Below, piece after piece: positions 42,596 to 52,144 of a DNA stretch of 64,000 bases. A program made the translations under genes and the position numbers. Position 1 is the first letter of the stretch. Each line of letters opens with the position of its first letter. Below the pieces are notes generated by a model. The model did no database searches and was not told the origin of the DNA. It saw nothing but the letters and a program-made list of their open reading frames with translations. The DNA comes from CBDDDW01 sp965226805. Its GTDB lineage: Bacteria > Chloroflexota > Dehalococcoidia > Lucifugimonadales > JAGWBF01. The stretch lies in contig CBDDDW010000028.1 of assembly GCA_965226805.1 (NCBI GenBank), positions 186,001 through 250,000 of the forward strand, given 5' to 3'.

Positions 42596-44149
42596 CTAAG
42601 GACGCTCTATTATGAGGTCGGCGGCCCGTTCCCCAATCATCAAAGACGTCGCGTTGGTCACGGCCCGTACTATGCTGGGCATCACCGAGGCGTCCACGAC
42701 CCGGAGATTACGCAGCCCATGCACCCGGCAGAACCGGTCCACCACCGCCATCCGGTCTGAAGTAGGCCCCATCTTGCAGGTGCCTGAGGTGTGATGTGAG
42801 GTCCTCACATTTCTCAGGAGCCAGGCGTCCAATGCCGCGTCGGACTCAAGGTCCTGGTCCGTTGGGACAGTCCGCTGGGCGACGATGTCGTCAAACGCCT
42901 TGTCCTTCAGCAACTTGACGCACAAACGTACTCCCTCACGGAGCCGCTGGCGGTCCCAGGCGTCCTCCAGGTATCGGTAGTCCAGGTTGGGTTGGTCGTG
43001 AGGGTCGATAGACCTGAGGCTCAGCTCTCCCGCTCCGACTGGTGAGTAGACGCAAGCGTTCAGGCCGACGCCTACGGAGGTCATCGCGTCGCCACCGATG
43101 GCAACGTTGGTGGCGAAGGAGAACGGGGTGATCATCATGTCGTTCCGCGCGTTGGAGCCATCGGCCGTGTAGCGAAGGCAGACCTGGAGTCTGGGCGCAT
43201 TGGGATCCTGGGGGAAACCCTCCCTGACGTCTGACACGACTCCCACCCCCGGGTGGTCCGTGAGATGCCGGCCGACCCCGGGCAGGTCATGCACTACCCG
43301 TATATCCAGACTGCGGAGGAGGTCGGAAGGACCCACACCTGAGAGCATTAGAAGTTGGGGCGACTGGACCGCCCCCGCGCTCAGAATGATCTCCTCGCCC
43401 TCTACGTTGAATCTCTCACCCCCACTCTCCACCTCCACCGCGGTAGCCCTGTCCCCGTCAAAGAGGACGCGGGTGACGAATGCATTGGCCCTGAGGGTCA
43501 GATTCAGCCGGTGGCGGCTGGGGTTGATGTGAGTCAATGCCGTGCTCATGCGGACGCCGTCAACGTTGTTCTCGGGTCTTGGATGAAGGCCGGTGGAGTC
43601 CGGATTGTTCAGGTCCGGATGCTCCGGGAAACCCGCATCCAGGCAGGCCTGGTAGAAGGCACGCTGGAAGGGCAGCCAGGTTTCCATTTTATGGCGGCGG
43701 ACGGGTATTGGGCCCTCAGCGCCATGGAAGTCGTCCTGGATATCAGTGTCCCGTTCTAGGCGCTTGAAGTAGGGGAGGACTTCAGCATAGCTCCACTCGG
43801 TGTTACCCAAAGAGGCCCAGTGGTCGAAGTCCTCCGGTGTGCCCCGGGCGAATAGGGGACCCGGGCCGTTGTGAGCGCTGGAGCCACCGACTACCTTGCC
43901 CCGAGGCAACAACATGGGCTGCGTGTGATAGGGAGTCGCCGTGGCCACGAATCCCCAATTGTGCGCAGCGTCTTTCGCGAACGCCGCGTCGGTGTAGCTA
44001 TACTTCAGGTGGTCGGGGAGTTGGTCGAAGTCGGGGTAATCGGGGCCTGCCTCCAGTAGCAATACGGAGCGCCTGGGGTCCTCCGACAGGCGGGCAGCCA
44101 GGACGCCCCCAGAGGACCCGGCTCCCACCACAATTACGTCATACTTCAT
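42596..44149 (-). CDS. GMC-family FAD oxidoreductase, paralogue 4
   Basis: 517 residues, 46 bp before paralogue 3. The FAD motif is DVIVVGAGSSGGVLAARL. The flavin loop is modified to GKVVGGSSAHNGPGPLFARG, longer and lacking the usual AINGQ, which could alter flavin linkage or active-site shape. Signature 2 is SAGAVQSPQLLMLSGVGP and the C-terminus reads HHTSGTCKMGPTSDRMAVV...ANRAVTNATS-like (RAVTNATSLMIGE). It is the most divergent of the four and closest to the LLM gene. Confidence 0.92.
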   Translation of the reverse strand: MKYDVIVVGAGSSGGVLAARLSEDPRRSVLLLEAGPDYPDFDQLPDHLKYSYTDAAFAKDAAHNWGFVATATPYHTQPMLLPRGKVVGGSSAHNGPGPLFARGTPEDFDHWASLGNTEWSYAEVLPYFKRLERDTDIQDDFHGAEGPIPVRRHKMETWLPFQRAFYQACLDAGFPEHPDLNNPDSTGLHPRPENNVDGVRMSTALTHINPSRHRLNLTLRANAFVTRVLFDGDRATAVEVESGGERFNVEGEEIILSAGAVQSPQLLMLSGVGPSDLLRSLDIRVVHDLPGVGRHLTDHPGVGVVSDVREGFPQDPNAPRLQVCLRYTADGSNARNDMMITPFSFATNVAIGGDAMTSVGVGLNACVYSPVGAGELSLRSIDPHDQPNLDYRYLEDAWDRQRLREGVRLCVKLLKDKAFDDIVAQRTVPTDQDLESDAALDAWLLRNVRTSHHTSGTCKMGPTSDRMAVVDRFCRVHGLRNLRVVDASVMPSIVRAVTNATSLMIGERAADLIIERP

Positions 44150-44160
44150 CCGCTACCGAA

Positions 44161-45327
44161 TCAGGCCTTGGCGGACCTCTCCGCCACTCTGAACGCGGGT
44201 ATCACATGCTTCCCGAACATCTCTATGGACTTCTTCACCTTCTCGTGAGGGATGGTCTCGGTGGCCGTGATTAGCATCACCTGGTCGACACCCGTTTCCT
44301 CGTGCAGCTTGATCGCCTGGATACAACTCTCCGGATCACCCGCCACGAGCACTCCTCGCTCCACTAGCGTATCGGCGTCCAGGTCCTCCCAGGCCCTCTG
44401 AGCGACGGCGGCGCCCCCGGATAGGTCGGCCTTCGTCACGTCGTCATCCTTGTCGTCCGTGCCGATGTATCGGGCAAAGTTCCATTTCAGATGGTCCGGG
44501 ACCCCACCCCACTGCTCCACCAGTTTCTGGTGAACGTCCTTCAGGTCCTGGAGGTACGGCTTATCCGGCCCGAAAAAGGTCTTGAGCGACCGGACGGCCA
44601 GGTCTTTGGCCGATCGGTCCCCCTCTTCGCAGTAGCCTATGACGGAGCTCGCCCACTGGTCGTTAATGGACCCGCCTACCGGAGTCGCATTCTTCACCTT
44701 CTCCTTGTAGGTCCTCACGTGCGGCTCGAGAAGCGAAGGCGCCGTCACGCCAAGGGCAAGTATTCCGATTCCCTTTTGCGCCGCCAGTTCGTAGGTCGCG
44801 GGCTGGAGGGAGGCGACCCAGATAGGCGGATGGGGCTCCTGGTAGGGCTTTGGAAGCACCGCTCTGGCTGGAACATTCCAAAAGCGCCCCTCCCACTCGA
44901 ATACATCCGATTCCCATATTTTGGGAATCATAGTGATGGACTCATCCCACATGTCCCTGGTATCCCGTGGGTCTATGCCCATTCCCGTCTGCTCGTACGC
45001 CGCCGACCGCCCGGTGCCGAGGTCTACCCGGCCTTGGGACAGGTGGTCCACCATAGCCACCCGCTCCGCCACCCGAACCGGGTGGTGATAGGGCAGGACC
45101 ACGACCCCGAAACCCAGTCGAATCCGCTTGGTCAGCCTGCTGAGCGCCCCAAAGATAACCTCAGGACAGGGCGACATCGAGAACCCCGTCAGGAAGTGGT
45201 GCTCAACGAACCAAACGTAGTCCCAGCCCATCTCGTCGGCGAGAACGACCTGCTCTATCGTCTCCTCGATCAGCGCATGGTCATCGCGTTCTCCCCGCTG
45301 CATCTCGTACGCGAGCCCAAATTTCAT
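44161..45327 (-). CDS. LLM-class flavin-dependent oxidoreductase
   Basis: 388 residues of the bacterial-luciferase-like monooxygenase superfamily. Characteristic stretches are MGWDYVWFVEHHFLTGFSMSP, RIRLGFGVVVLPYHHPVRVAERVAMVDHLSQGRVDLG (in two adjoining parts) and PIWVASLQPATYELAAQKGIG. These enzymes use FMNH2 or F420H2. It is first in the operon with the four GMC genes (11-bp gap to paralogue 4), so hydroxylation or C-C oxidation followed by alcohol oxidation on related substrates is a reasonable guess. Confidence 0.9.
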   Translation of the reverse strand: MKFGLAYEMQRGERDDHALIEETIEQVVLADEMGWDYVWFVEHHFLTGFSMSPCPEVIFGALSRLTKRIRLGFGVVVLPYHHPVRVAERVAMVDHLSQGRVDLGTGRSAAYEQTGMGIDPRDTRDMWDESITMIPKIWESDVFEWEGRFWNVPARAVLPKPYQEPHPPIWVASLQPATYELAAQKGIGILALGVTAPSLLEPHVRTYKEKVKNATPVGGSINDQWASSVIGYCEEGDRSAKDLAVRSLKTFFGPDKPYLQDLKDVHQKLVEQWGGVPDHLKWNFARYIGTDDKDDDVTKADLSGGAAVAQRAWEDLDADTLVERGVLVAGDPESCIQAIKLHEETGVDQVMLITATETIPHEKVKKSIEMFGKHVIPAFRVAERSAKA

Positions 45328-45429
45328 CGCCTGCCTCCAGTGTTGTCACTCTCGGCTGTCAGTCATCCGTCGATGGCCCCGGCAGTGTGTCCGCCCGGCC
45401 GACCGGCGGCCCAGCTCAATCCAGATACA

Positions 45430-45498
45430 ATGATAATGGTTCATCGTGTCAGGTACAAGTGTCGGATTGTTGACACTCGCGAACAGGCTCCCTAATAT
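45430..45498. promoter_or_regulatory. Divergent promoters and shared inverted repeat (LLM-GMC operon / tRNA-Arg)
   Basis: Leftward: TTGTAC (45458-45453) and TATCAT (45435-45430), 17-bp spacing, for the LLM-GMC operon. Rightward: TTGACA (45470-45475) and TAATAT (45493-45498), 17-bp spacing, for tRNA-Arg. A perfect inverted repeat AGTGTC-N8-GACACT (45458-45477) overlaps the edges of both -35 boxes and looks like an operator. Confidence 0.55.
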
Positions 45499-45535
45499 AG
45501 TTTTAGTTGATGTCTAAACGCGTCGGCTAGAGTCC

Positions 45536-45611
45536 GTCCCAGTAGCTCAGCGGACAGAGCGGCTGCCTTCTAAGCAGCGGGTCGCGGGTTCGAATCCTGC
45601 CTGGGACGCCA
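45536..45611 (+). tRNA. tRNA-Arg (anticodon TCT)
   Basis: The acceptor is GTCCCAG/CTGGGAC, the anticodon stem GCTGC/GCAGC encloses loop CTTCTAA (TCT), and the T arm is GCGGG-TTCGAAT-CCTGC. CCA is encoded at 45609-45611. Confidence 0.96.
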
Positions 45612-45799
45612 CAAAGCTAATCCGGAGCAACTGCTTTTCAAGATGCGCGTAATGTAGCACGATGTCGTAGAAGACCCGCTGTTGAACACGTAACATATGG
45701 ATCGTTGACAGTGGCAACAATCGGATCCATCAGTTCACCAAAAGACGGCAGCTTCCTGAGTGGCTGGGGCAGAGGGGGCTCCAGGAGGGAGAGTTCGAT

Positions 45800-45994
45800 A
45801 TGCCCTGGGAAATCGCCATCGACGGCAAGCGCTGCATCACCATCGTGGACGAGCAGCGCCACCGCCTGCAAGTTTACATAAAGGAGCTGGACTACGTAGA
45901 ACCGCAGTTCAACCTGCAGACGTGGGTGGAGGCGAGTTGGAGGGCCGAGGAAGCGCTTCTGCCCGAAGAAGAGGTTCTCCCGGAGGGCGACTGA
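45800..45994 (+). CDS. Small hypothetical protein
   Basis: 64 residues, starting at an ATG with GGAGGGAG upstream. It is acidic at the end (EEALLPEEEVLPEGD) and mixed beta-like at the start (WEIAIDGKRCITIVDEQRHRLQVYIKEL). I do not recognise it. The next small gene starts two bases after its stop. Confidence 0.5.
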   Translation: MPWEIAIDGKRCITIVDEQRHRLQVYIKELDYVEPQFNLQTWVEASWRAEEALLPEEEVLPEGD

Positions 45995-45996
45995 TC

Positions 45997-46137
45997 GTGC
46001 CGTCTTGGTGGCTTGAAGCCATACTCCCCGGCGCCGTATTCGGCGTTCTATTTGTCCTGTGGGTCGCGCTCCCCGGCCGTCCGGGTGAAACGGACTTGGG
46101 CAGCAGGATTCGAGATGCCTTCTTGAAGCGTCGGTGA
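45997..46137 (+). CDS. Small single-span membrane protein
   Basis: 46 residues with a GTG start and GGAGGG about ten bases upstream. One predicted membrane helix (AILPGAVFGVLFVLWVAL) is followed by a basic tail (RIRDAFLKRR). It is coupled to the preceding small gene. The function is unknown; it could be a small subunit or anchor for the permease encoded next. Confidence 0.45.
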   Translation: MPSWWLEAILPGAVFGVLFVLWVALPGRPGETDLGSRIRDAFLKRR

Positions 46138-46185
46138 CGCGGCCCGCGCTTGCCGTGAGCCCTGTCATTACCGAGTAGTCGCCAA

Positions 46186-48964
46186 TTGCTTAGGACTTCC
46201 CTTAACAAAAAGCGGGCATTGGGGCTACTTCTTTTAGTCGTAATCCTCTCGCTGTTCTTCTCCCTCAACCGCCTGCCCAAGCTGGACGCGGTCGGAGGAG
46301 ACCTGGACGCCGTCACCGCTCCCGAGGTGCAGTGCTTCCAGGGATTCTGCATTGACCGGGAGCCCGGATCCAATCTCCTATCCAGATGGTGGGTCTTCTC
46401 CATCACCTACCTGAGGCTGGTAACCGTCGGCATGACCTTCGCTTTTCCTGGTGGCGGGACTGACGGAAGCGCTCTTGTTCCCGGGACCATACGGCGGCGC
46501 CGGATTCTCATCGAGGGGAATGGTCAGAGGGACCCTGAAAGGCTTTGTCATCGGACCCATAATGAACCTCTGCTCCGCCTGCATCGTGCCCGTATCCACC
46601 GCGTTTCGCAGAAGGGGAGCGGGCATCGAAGGAGTCATCGCCATGGTGCAGGGGTCCGCTACCATGAGCATTCCTGCCCTGGCCATGGTCTTTTTCGTTT
46701 TCACGCCCCTCCTTGGGTTCAGCCGCCTGTTTCTGGCCCTGATCGGGGCCCTGCTCATAGGTCCGATCGTTGCCAAGGTAGTCGCCGACGCCAATAGGCC
46801 TCCGGCCTTAGGTCCAGAGCTCGCGGAGCCTCGTGAGGAAGGTGAGGCATCAGGTTGGGGGCCGGTACTGATAGAGGGGCTCCGCGACTGGGCTAAGAGC
46901 AGTATCGGATATCTGGTCCGGATGGCGCCGGTCATGATCGTAGCCGGATTCGCAAGCGGTCTCGTCATACAGTGGATAAGCCCGGACACAGTGACCAGGT
47001 ACCTGGGCAATGACGTCTCTGGGATAGCGATAGCCGCCACCGTTGGCATCTTGATCAACGTGCCCCTGATGTTCGAGATCCCGCTGGTGGCGCTCTTGCT
47101 GCTTCTTGGGATGGGCACCGCGCCTGCGGCCACCCTTCTATTCACGGCGGCGGCCGGAGGCCCGATTACCTTCTGGGGGCTGGCAAAGGTCATGCCCAGG
47201 AGGGCCATCGCCACCTTCGCCACGGCCACCTGGGTGCTGGGAGTTGTGGGAGGACTGGGTGTCCTGGCCATCGGTACGTTCATATGGGATGAGGGCACGA
47301 ATCTACGAATTGGGAGCGTCAAAGCAGCAAGTACCGCTGGTGGCGCAGTCGCCGGGTCCAGAGGCGAAGTCGGCGGTATGCCGATCTTCGCGGATGTGAC
47401 CGCCGAGGCTGGGGTAGATTTCCTTCACCACCAGGTCCCCAAGGAGATCACGGCCGTAGGGGCTGCCGGAGCCGTTTTCGACTTCAACGATGACGGATTC
47501 CAGGACATCTACGTGACCGATTCCGTCGGTCCCAACGCGCTCTTCCGCAACAACGGTGACGGGGCATTCACCGATGTGGCTGCCGCTGCCGGTGTGAACG
47601 ACCCGGGTGGCAGGGGAAACGGGAGCTGCGCTGCCGACTACGATAACGACGGAGACCGGGACCTGTACGTTACCAACTATGGCTCCAGCAAGCTCTTCGT
47701 GAATAACGGGGACGGGACGTTTACCGACCTGACCGCGTCTGCCGGCGTAGGTGACTCCAGCCTGGCTGATCGGTCCGCCGGGTGTGCCTGGGGGGATTAT
47801 GACCGGGACGGGCACCTTGACTTGATTGTCGTCAGATATCTGGACGAGTGGGCCGAGTCCCTCGGCGATATATTCCGAGACGTTCCAAGGGGACTCAGAG
47901 GCCTTGCCCTGTACCACAACAATGGGGACAGGACGTTCTCCGACGCTACGGCCCTGCTCGGTGACACTTCGGGCCCAAGGGACATTGAGTTTGGCGAAGC
48001 CGTCGGTAATATCTGGGGTGCCGGGTTTCAGCCCGGATGGGTCGACTTCGACAACGATGGCGACCTGGACCTCTATGTGGTCAATGATTTCGGCCAGCAT
48101 ATCCAGCCCAACGTCCTCTGGCGCAACGACGGTCCTGCCGAGGGCGGAACCTGGAGTTTCGTCGACGTTTCCAAGGAGTCGGGCGCCGGAGTCCCTATGA
48201 GCGGAATGGGCCTGGCTATAGGGGACTATAACCTTGACGGCTTCCTCGATCTCTTCATGACCAATATAGGGCCAAACGTCCTTCTCAAAAACAACGGGGA
48301 CGGTCGCACCTTCACCAACACCGCCGTCGAGGCGGGGGCGGCGATCACCATGCCAGGACTGAAGGACCGCTTCACCTGGGGCGCCCTGTTCTTCGACTAC
48401 GACAACGATGGCGACGAGGACCTGTACGTGGTTAGCGGGTTCCAAGAGGAATATCCGGGGCAGTTCGTCGGCCTGGGGCTAAACCTGGAGCTGAGCACGG
48501 AGCAGCCCAACGTCCTGCTGCGGAACGACGCGCTCGGGTCGTTTACGGATGTGTCCGTACCGAGCGGAGCCGACGATGCCGGAATAGGTCGGGGTGGAAT
48601 CTATCTTGACTTCGATAATGACGGCTGCCTCGATCTGTTCGTAGCCAATATTGGGCAGAGGGCGAAGCTGTTCCGGAACCTCTGCGAATCGGGCAACAAC
48701 TGGCTGATCATCGATGCCGTCGGCACAACCAGCAACCGGGACGGGATCGGCGCCAGGATAGAGGTGGAGTCGGTAGGCACCACCCAGATCAGAGAGCTAT
48801 CTGGAGGCTCCAGCCTGATGGGCCAGAACATGCCCGGAGGCCACTTTGGGCTGGGTACGGCCACCCTCGCTGAGTCGGTGACTGTAAGATGGCCCAGTGG
48901 GAAGGTACAGACGCTGAGGGACGTAATACCAAACCAGCGGCTCACGATCACCGAACCGCCATAG
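46186..48964 (+). CDS. DUF318/ArsP-like permease fused to FG-GAP/ASPIC-UnbV propeller (one frameshift)
   Basis: About 925 residues once one T is removed from the TTTT run near 46445. The N-terminal half is a multi-span permease of the DUF318 (YraQ/ArsP-like) type, with the typical NLCSACIVPVSTAFRRRGAG and MVQGSATMSIPALAM segments. After about residue 380 an extracytoplasmic part follows: repeated FG-GAP/VCBS units (FDFNDDGFQDIYVTD, ADYDNDGDRDLYVTNYG, VDFDNDGDLDLYVVND, FDYDNDGDEDLYVVSG, LDFDNDGCLDLFVANI), then an ASPIC/UnbV end (ELSGGSSLMGQNMPGGHFGLG). The permease-propeller junction is in one open frame. The start (TTG 46186) is uncertain. It may transport organic or metal compounds with a sensing or binding propeller outside. 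Confidence 0.75.
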
Positions 48965-49006
48965 CCAAATACGGACGCGATAACTCGCCGGCCTTCCGCG
49001 GGTTTC

Positions 49007-49036
49007 TTGACAAGACGGAGAGCTATATGATACAAG
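49007..49036 (+). promoter_or_regulatory. Possible promoter of the peptide-type ABC binding protein
   Basis: TTGACA (49007-49012) and TACAAG (49031-49036) are 18 bp apart, 70 bp before the start at 49106. The -10 is weak. Confidence 0.35.
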
Positions 49037-49105
49037 AACGGGTGACGCTCAGGCGGAACCTGCGCGTGAAGCTAATATCCGGTTAAAAAACCAGGAGGGT
49101 TGGTA

Positions 49106-50907
49106 ATGTCCAACGGACGGCGGATGAAGAGCTATCTTTTCCTAATTGTGCCTTTAATAATGATCCTGGCAGTTGCCGCGGCGTGTGGATCCGAGGGGCC
49201 AGCGGGACCAGCCGGACCTGACGGGCCCGCCGGCCCCGCAGGGCCTGAAGGAGTTGAGGGACCTCAAGGGCCTGCGGGGCCTGCGGGGCTACGAGGGGAT
49301 ATCGGGGCCGCAGCGCCCACTCCCACCCCTATACCTACGGCCACTCCAGTTCCGACTATGGGACTGCTGATGTCACCTCACTCCAACCCCAAGACGGGCG
49401 GAGTCTTCAGGTCGTCGGGCCTGTCAAACCCGGCCGGCTTCGACATTCACCAGGAATCCAGCTTCGCGATCATCATGTCCATGACACCGCTGTACAACAA
49501 CCTTGTGCGGTTCGATCCTTTGAATTCTCGATGTCCGTGGTGATAGCCGACCTAGCCAACTCTTGGGATGTTTCGGACGACGGGTTGACCTTCACCTTCC
49601 ACCTCCGTGAAGGGGTGAAGTGGCATGACGGCTCCGACTTTTCCTCAGCGGATGTCAAAGCCACCTACGACCGCATCATCTCGCCCCCGGAAGGTGTGCT
49701 CAGCTTGAGGCAGAGCCTGTTCGACGTCGTCGACGAGGTTAACGTGGTCGACTCCAACACGATAGACTTTGTTCTCAAGAACCCCTCTGCCCTGTTCCTG
49801 AAATTCCTGGCCCTGGTATGGAATCCCATCTTCCAGAAGCAGGCGCTGGAAGCCAACAACTTCGATTTGAAGCGCCTAAAGGGAGGCAGTCCTGGTACCG
49901 GGCCGTACAAGTTCGTGGACTACGAGACGGACGTTAAATGGACCCTGGAAGGCAACGACAACTACTGGAACCCAGCGATCCCCTACGTAGACGAAATCCA
50001 TATAATCAACACAAGCTGGGGCCCGCCCACCGGCGCGGCGTTCATCGCCGGCCAGACGGACTACGCCATAGCCATCGACCCGGAGTCGGTTAAACTGGCT
50101 GCGGACAAAGCGGGATTCCTTACCAGTCAGCACCCACAGCCGTCGGGCCAGTCTATCTACTTTAATACGGGTGTAGAGCCTTTCGGTGACGCCAGAGTCC
50201 GGAAGGCCATTCATCTGGCTATAAACAAGCCGGCCATAATGGACGCCATCAGAGCGATGGAGTTCGTCGATCCGGTAGGCTGGTTCGACCCTGCTGACGG
50301 ACGCTTCCCTGATTGGTTTGCCACGGCCAGCGGCGAGGCCGGCTGGAGAGCCCCGACCGCCGATGATATCGCCGAGGCCAAGAGTTTGATGGCGGCCGCC
50401 GGGTTCGCGGACGGAATCAAGGACGTCGACTTTCTGATACAGGACCTTCCTTCCCAGCAGCTGATAGCTCCGATTATCCAGGCGATGGTGAAGGACGCTA
50501 TAAACGTAGAGCTAAAGATCAGGCCGCAGCAGGTATCGGTCGTTAACGAGCTGATGGGAAAGCGGGAATACGACTTGACCCTGGGCGGCACATTGACGAT
50601 GCTGCCGACGGTAGCTGAGTACTGGGATAACCTCTACAAGACAGATGCCGGCCAGAACTGGGGCGGCTACTCCAACCCGGCGTTCGATGCCATTGTTGAG
50701 GAGATCCAGAGGACGCTCGACCCTGGCAAGCTGGACCAGCTTGTGGGGCAGGGCCTGGCGATCTTAGCCGATGATGTCCCGAGTAGCCGTATCTATGGCG
50801 TCAGCGTCGTAGAAGGGATCCGGGACTACGTGAAGGGGTACCTACCGGAGAAGAGGACCACGCTGTTCGATCCGCTTCGGTGGGACACCGTCTGGCTCGA
50901 CAAGTAA
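49106..50907 (+). CDS. Family-5 (peptide/nickel-type) ABC substrate-binding lipoprotein with collagen-like stalk (frameshifted)
   Basis: About 600 residues with one single-base shift near 49518. ATG 49106 has AGGAGG upstream. A signal sequence ends in a lipobox (AVAAACGSEG). A Gly-X-Y collagen-like stretch of about 12 triplets follows (GPAGPAGPDGPAGPAGP...), then a Pro/Thr linker, then the binding domain (SWDVSDDGLTFTFHLREGVKW, SADVKATYDRI, GTGPYKFVDYE, RKAIHLAINKPAIMDAI). It captures oligopeptides or similar solutes outside and hands them to DppB/DppC-type permeases. The permeases are on the opposite strand just downstream. Confidence 0.82.
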
Positions 50908-50934
50908 CCGTCCTCGACAAGGGAGCGTAGAACC

Positions 50935-50970
50935 AGGAGACGCAGCGCCCGTGGTTGCGTCTCCTTACGT
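50935..50970. terminator. Hairpin terminator between convergent ABC genes
   Basis: AGGAGACGCA (50935-50944) pairs with TGCGTCTCCT (50956-50965) over 10 bp with an 11-nt loop. It lies between the binding-protein gene and the leftward permease gene and could serve both directions, although the T tract (TACGTTT) is weak. Confidence 0.65.
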
Positions 50971-50981
50971 TTAACCCCGCC

Positions 50982-51896
50982 TCATCGCCCTCGTAGCTTG
51001 GGGTCCAGGGAGTCCCTGATCGCGTCGCCAAACAGGTTGAAGCAGAGGACCGTGAGGGTGATAGCGATACCCGGGAAGACGACCAGCGGCCAGTGGGGAG
51101 TCAGCACTACCGCGACCGCACCTCCCAGCATGTTACCCCAGGTAGCGGTGGGAGGGTTGACGCCGGCGCCGATGAAGCTCAAAGAGGCCTCGGCTATGAT
51201 AGCGACTCCAAGGTTAGCCGTTGCCAGGATCAGGTAAGGCGCGATACACTGGGGCGCTATGTGGAGGCTCATGATCCGCAGGCTGGACGCTCCCAGTGCC
51301 CTCGCGGCAAGCACGTAGTCGGACTCCTTGACCGATAAACCCACAGCGCGAATTACCCTGAGCGAAAGCGGCACCTGAGTAACTGATATGGCGATAACAA
51401 TGACCCAGAATCCACCGCCCATTCCGGCGACGAGTATCATGGCCAGAATGATATTCGGGAAGGACATCATTACTTCCATAACACGCTGGCCAATCAGATC
51501 GAACTTGCCGCCTACGTACCCGCTGGCGAGGCCCCAGATGGCGCCGGTGGTAGTCCCCATCACCACGACCAGAAGGGCAACCGACAGGGAAACGCGACTC
51601 CCGTAGATGACCCTGCTCAGGATATCCCTGCCCTGGTAGTCCGTACCCATGACGTGGGAGCTCGATGGGTGCTGCCTGAAGGCGGTGATATCTATATGTA
51701 TCGGGTCATCGGGTGCGACCAGGGGCGCCGCCACCGCTACGATTATTATCGCAAGCAGAATCGACCCAGCCACAGCGCCCAGGGGGTACCGTCTAGCGAA
51801 GGTCGCTACCGAACGGTATACCCGCTTCAGGCGAAGGACAGCGGAGTTGGACGCGGGTATCCTTATTATTGTCTGGACTTCCCTCTGCTCCACCAC
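50982..51896 (-). CDS. ABC transporter permease, DppC-like
   Basis: 304 residues with a GTG start. Six or so membrane helices start after residue 35 (YPLGAVAGSILLAIIIVAVAAPLVA). The cytoplasmic EAA-type loop is AARALGASSLRIMSLHIAPQ, and the C-terminal GDAIRDSLDPKLRGR is a DppC/OppC hallmark. It is the partner of the DppB-like gene at 52145 and the binding protein at 49106. No ATPase genes are in the window. Confidence 0.9.
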   Translation of the reverse strand: MVEQREVQTIIRIPASNSAVLRLKRVYRSVATFARRYPLGAVAGSILLAIIIVAVAAPLVAPDDPIHIDITAFRQHPSSSHVMGTDYQGRDILSRVIYGSRVSLSVALLVVVMGTTTGAIWGLASGYVGGKFDLIGQRVMEVMMSFPNIILAMILVAGMGGGFWVIVIAISVTQVPLSLRVIRAVGLSVKESDYVLAARALGASSLRIMSLHIAPQCIAPYLILATANLGVAIIAEASLSFIGAGVNPPTATWGNMLGGAVAVVLTPHWPLVVFPGIAITLTVLCFNLFGDAIRDSLDPKLRGR

Positions 51897-51913
51897 ATAG
51901 GCCTCTTTCGTAT

Positions 51914-52110
51914 CTAGCAGGGTGCTGAAAAACCCTTCCGACCATCTCCCTGATCCCCTTCCCTTCGGCAGGCTCAGGACGGGCCTGGCCAGGAAAGGGG
52001 AGAAACTTATATCTGAGGGACACCCCTTCGGCTGGCTCAGGGCAGGCTCTCAGACTCCCGGCAAAGGGGCTTCGCCCTCTGCTCTCCCTTTCTTCATCAG
52101 CCTCCTGGAG
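51914..52110. repeat. MITE-like repeat copy between permease genes
   Basis: It begins CTAGCAGGGTGCTGAAAAAC and ends TTTCTTCATCAGCCTCCTGG AG, an imperfect inverse of its start. It carries the family core (CGGCAAAGGGGCTTCGCCCT). At about 197 bp it is longer than the 86-bp copy at 63230, with an internal GGACACCCCTTCGGCTGGCT segment shared with the copy at 10811. Confidence 0.7.
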
Positions 52111-52144
52111 GACCCACTTCTCTTGTGGGCGGGCTACCGGCCCC

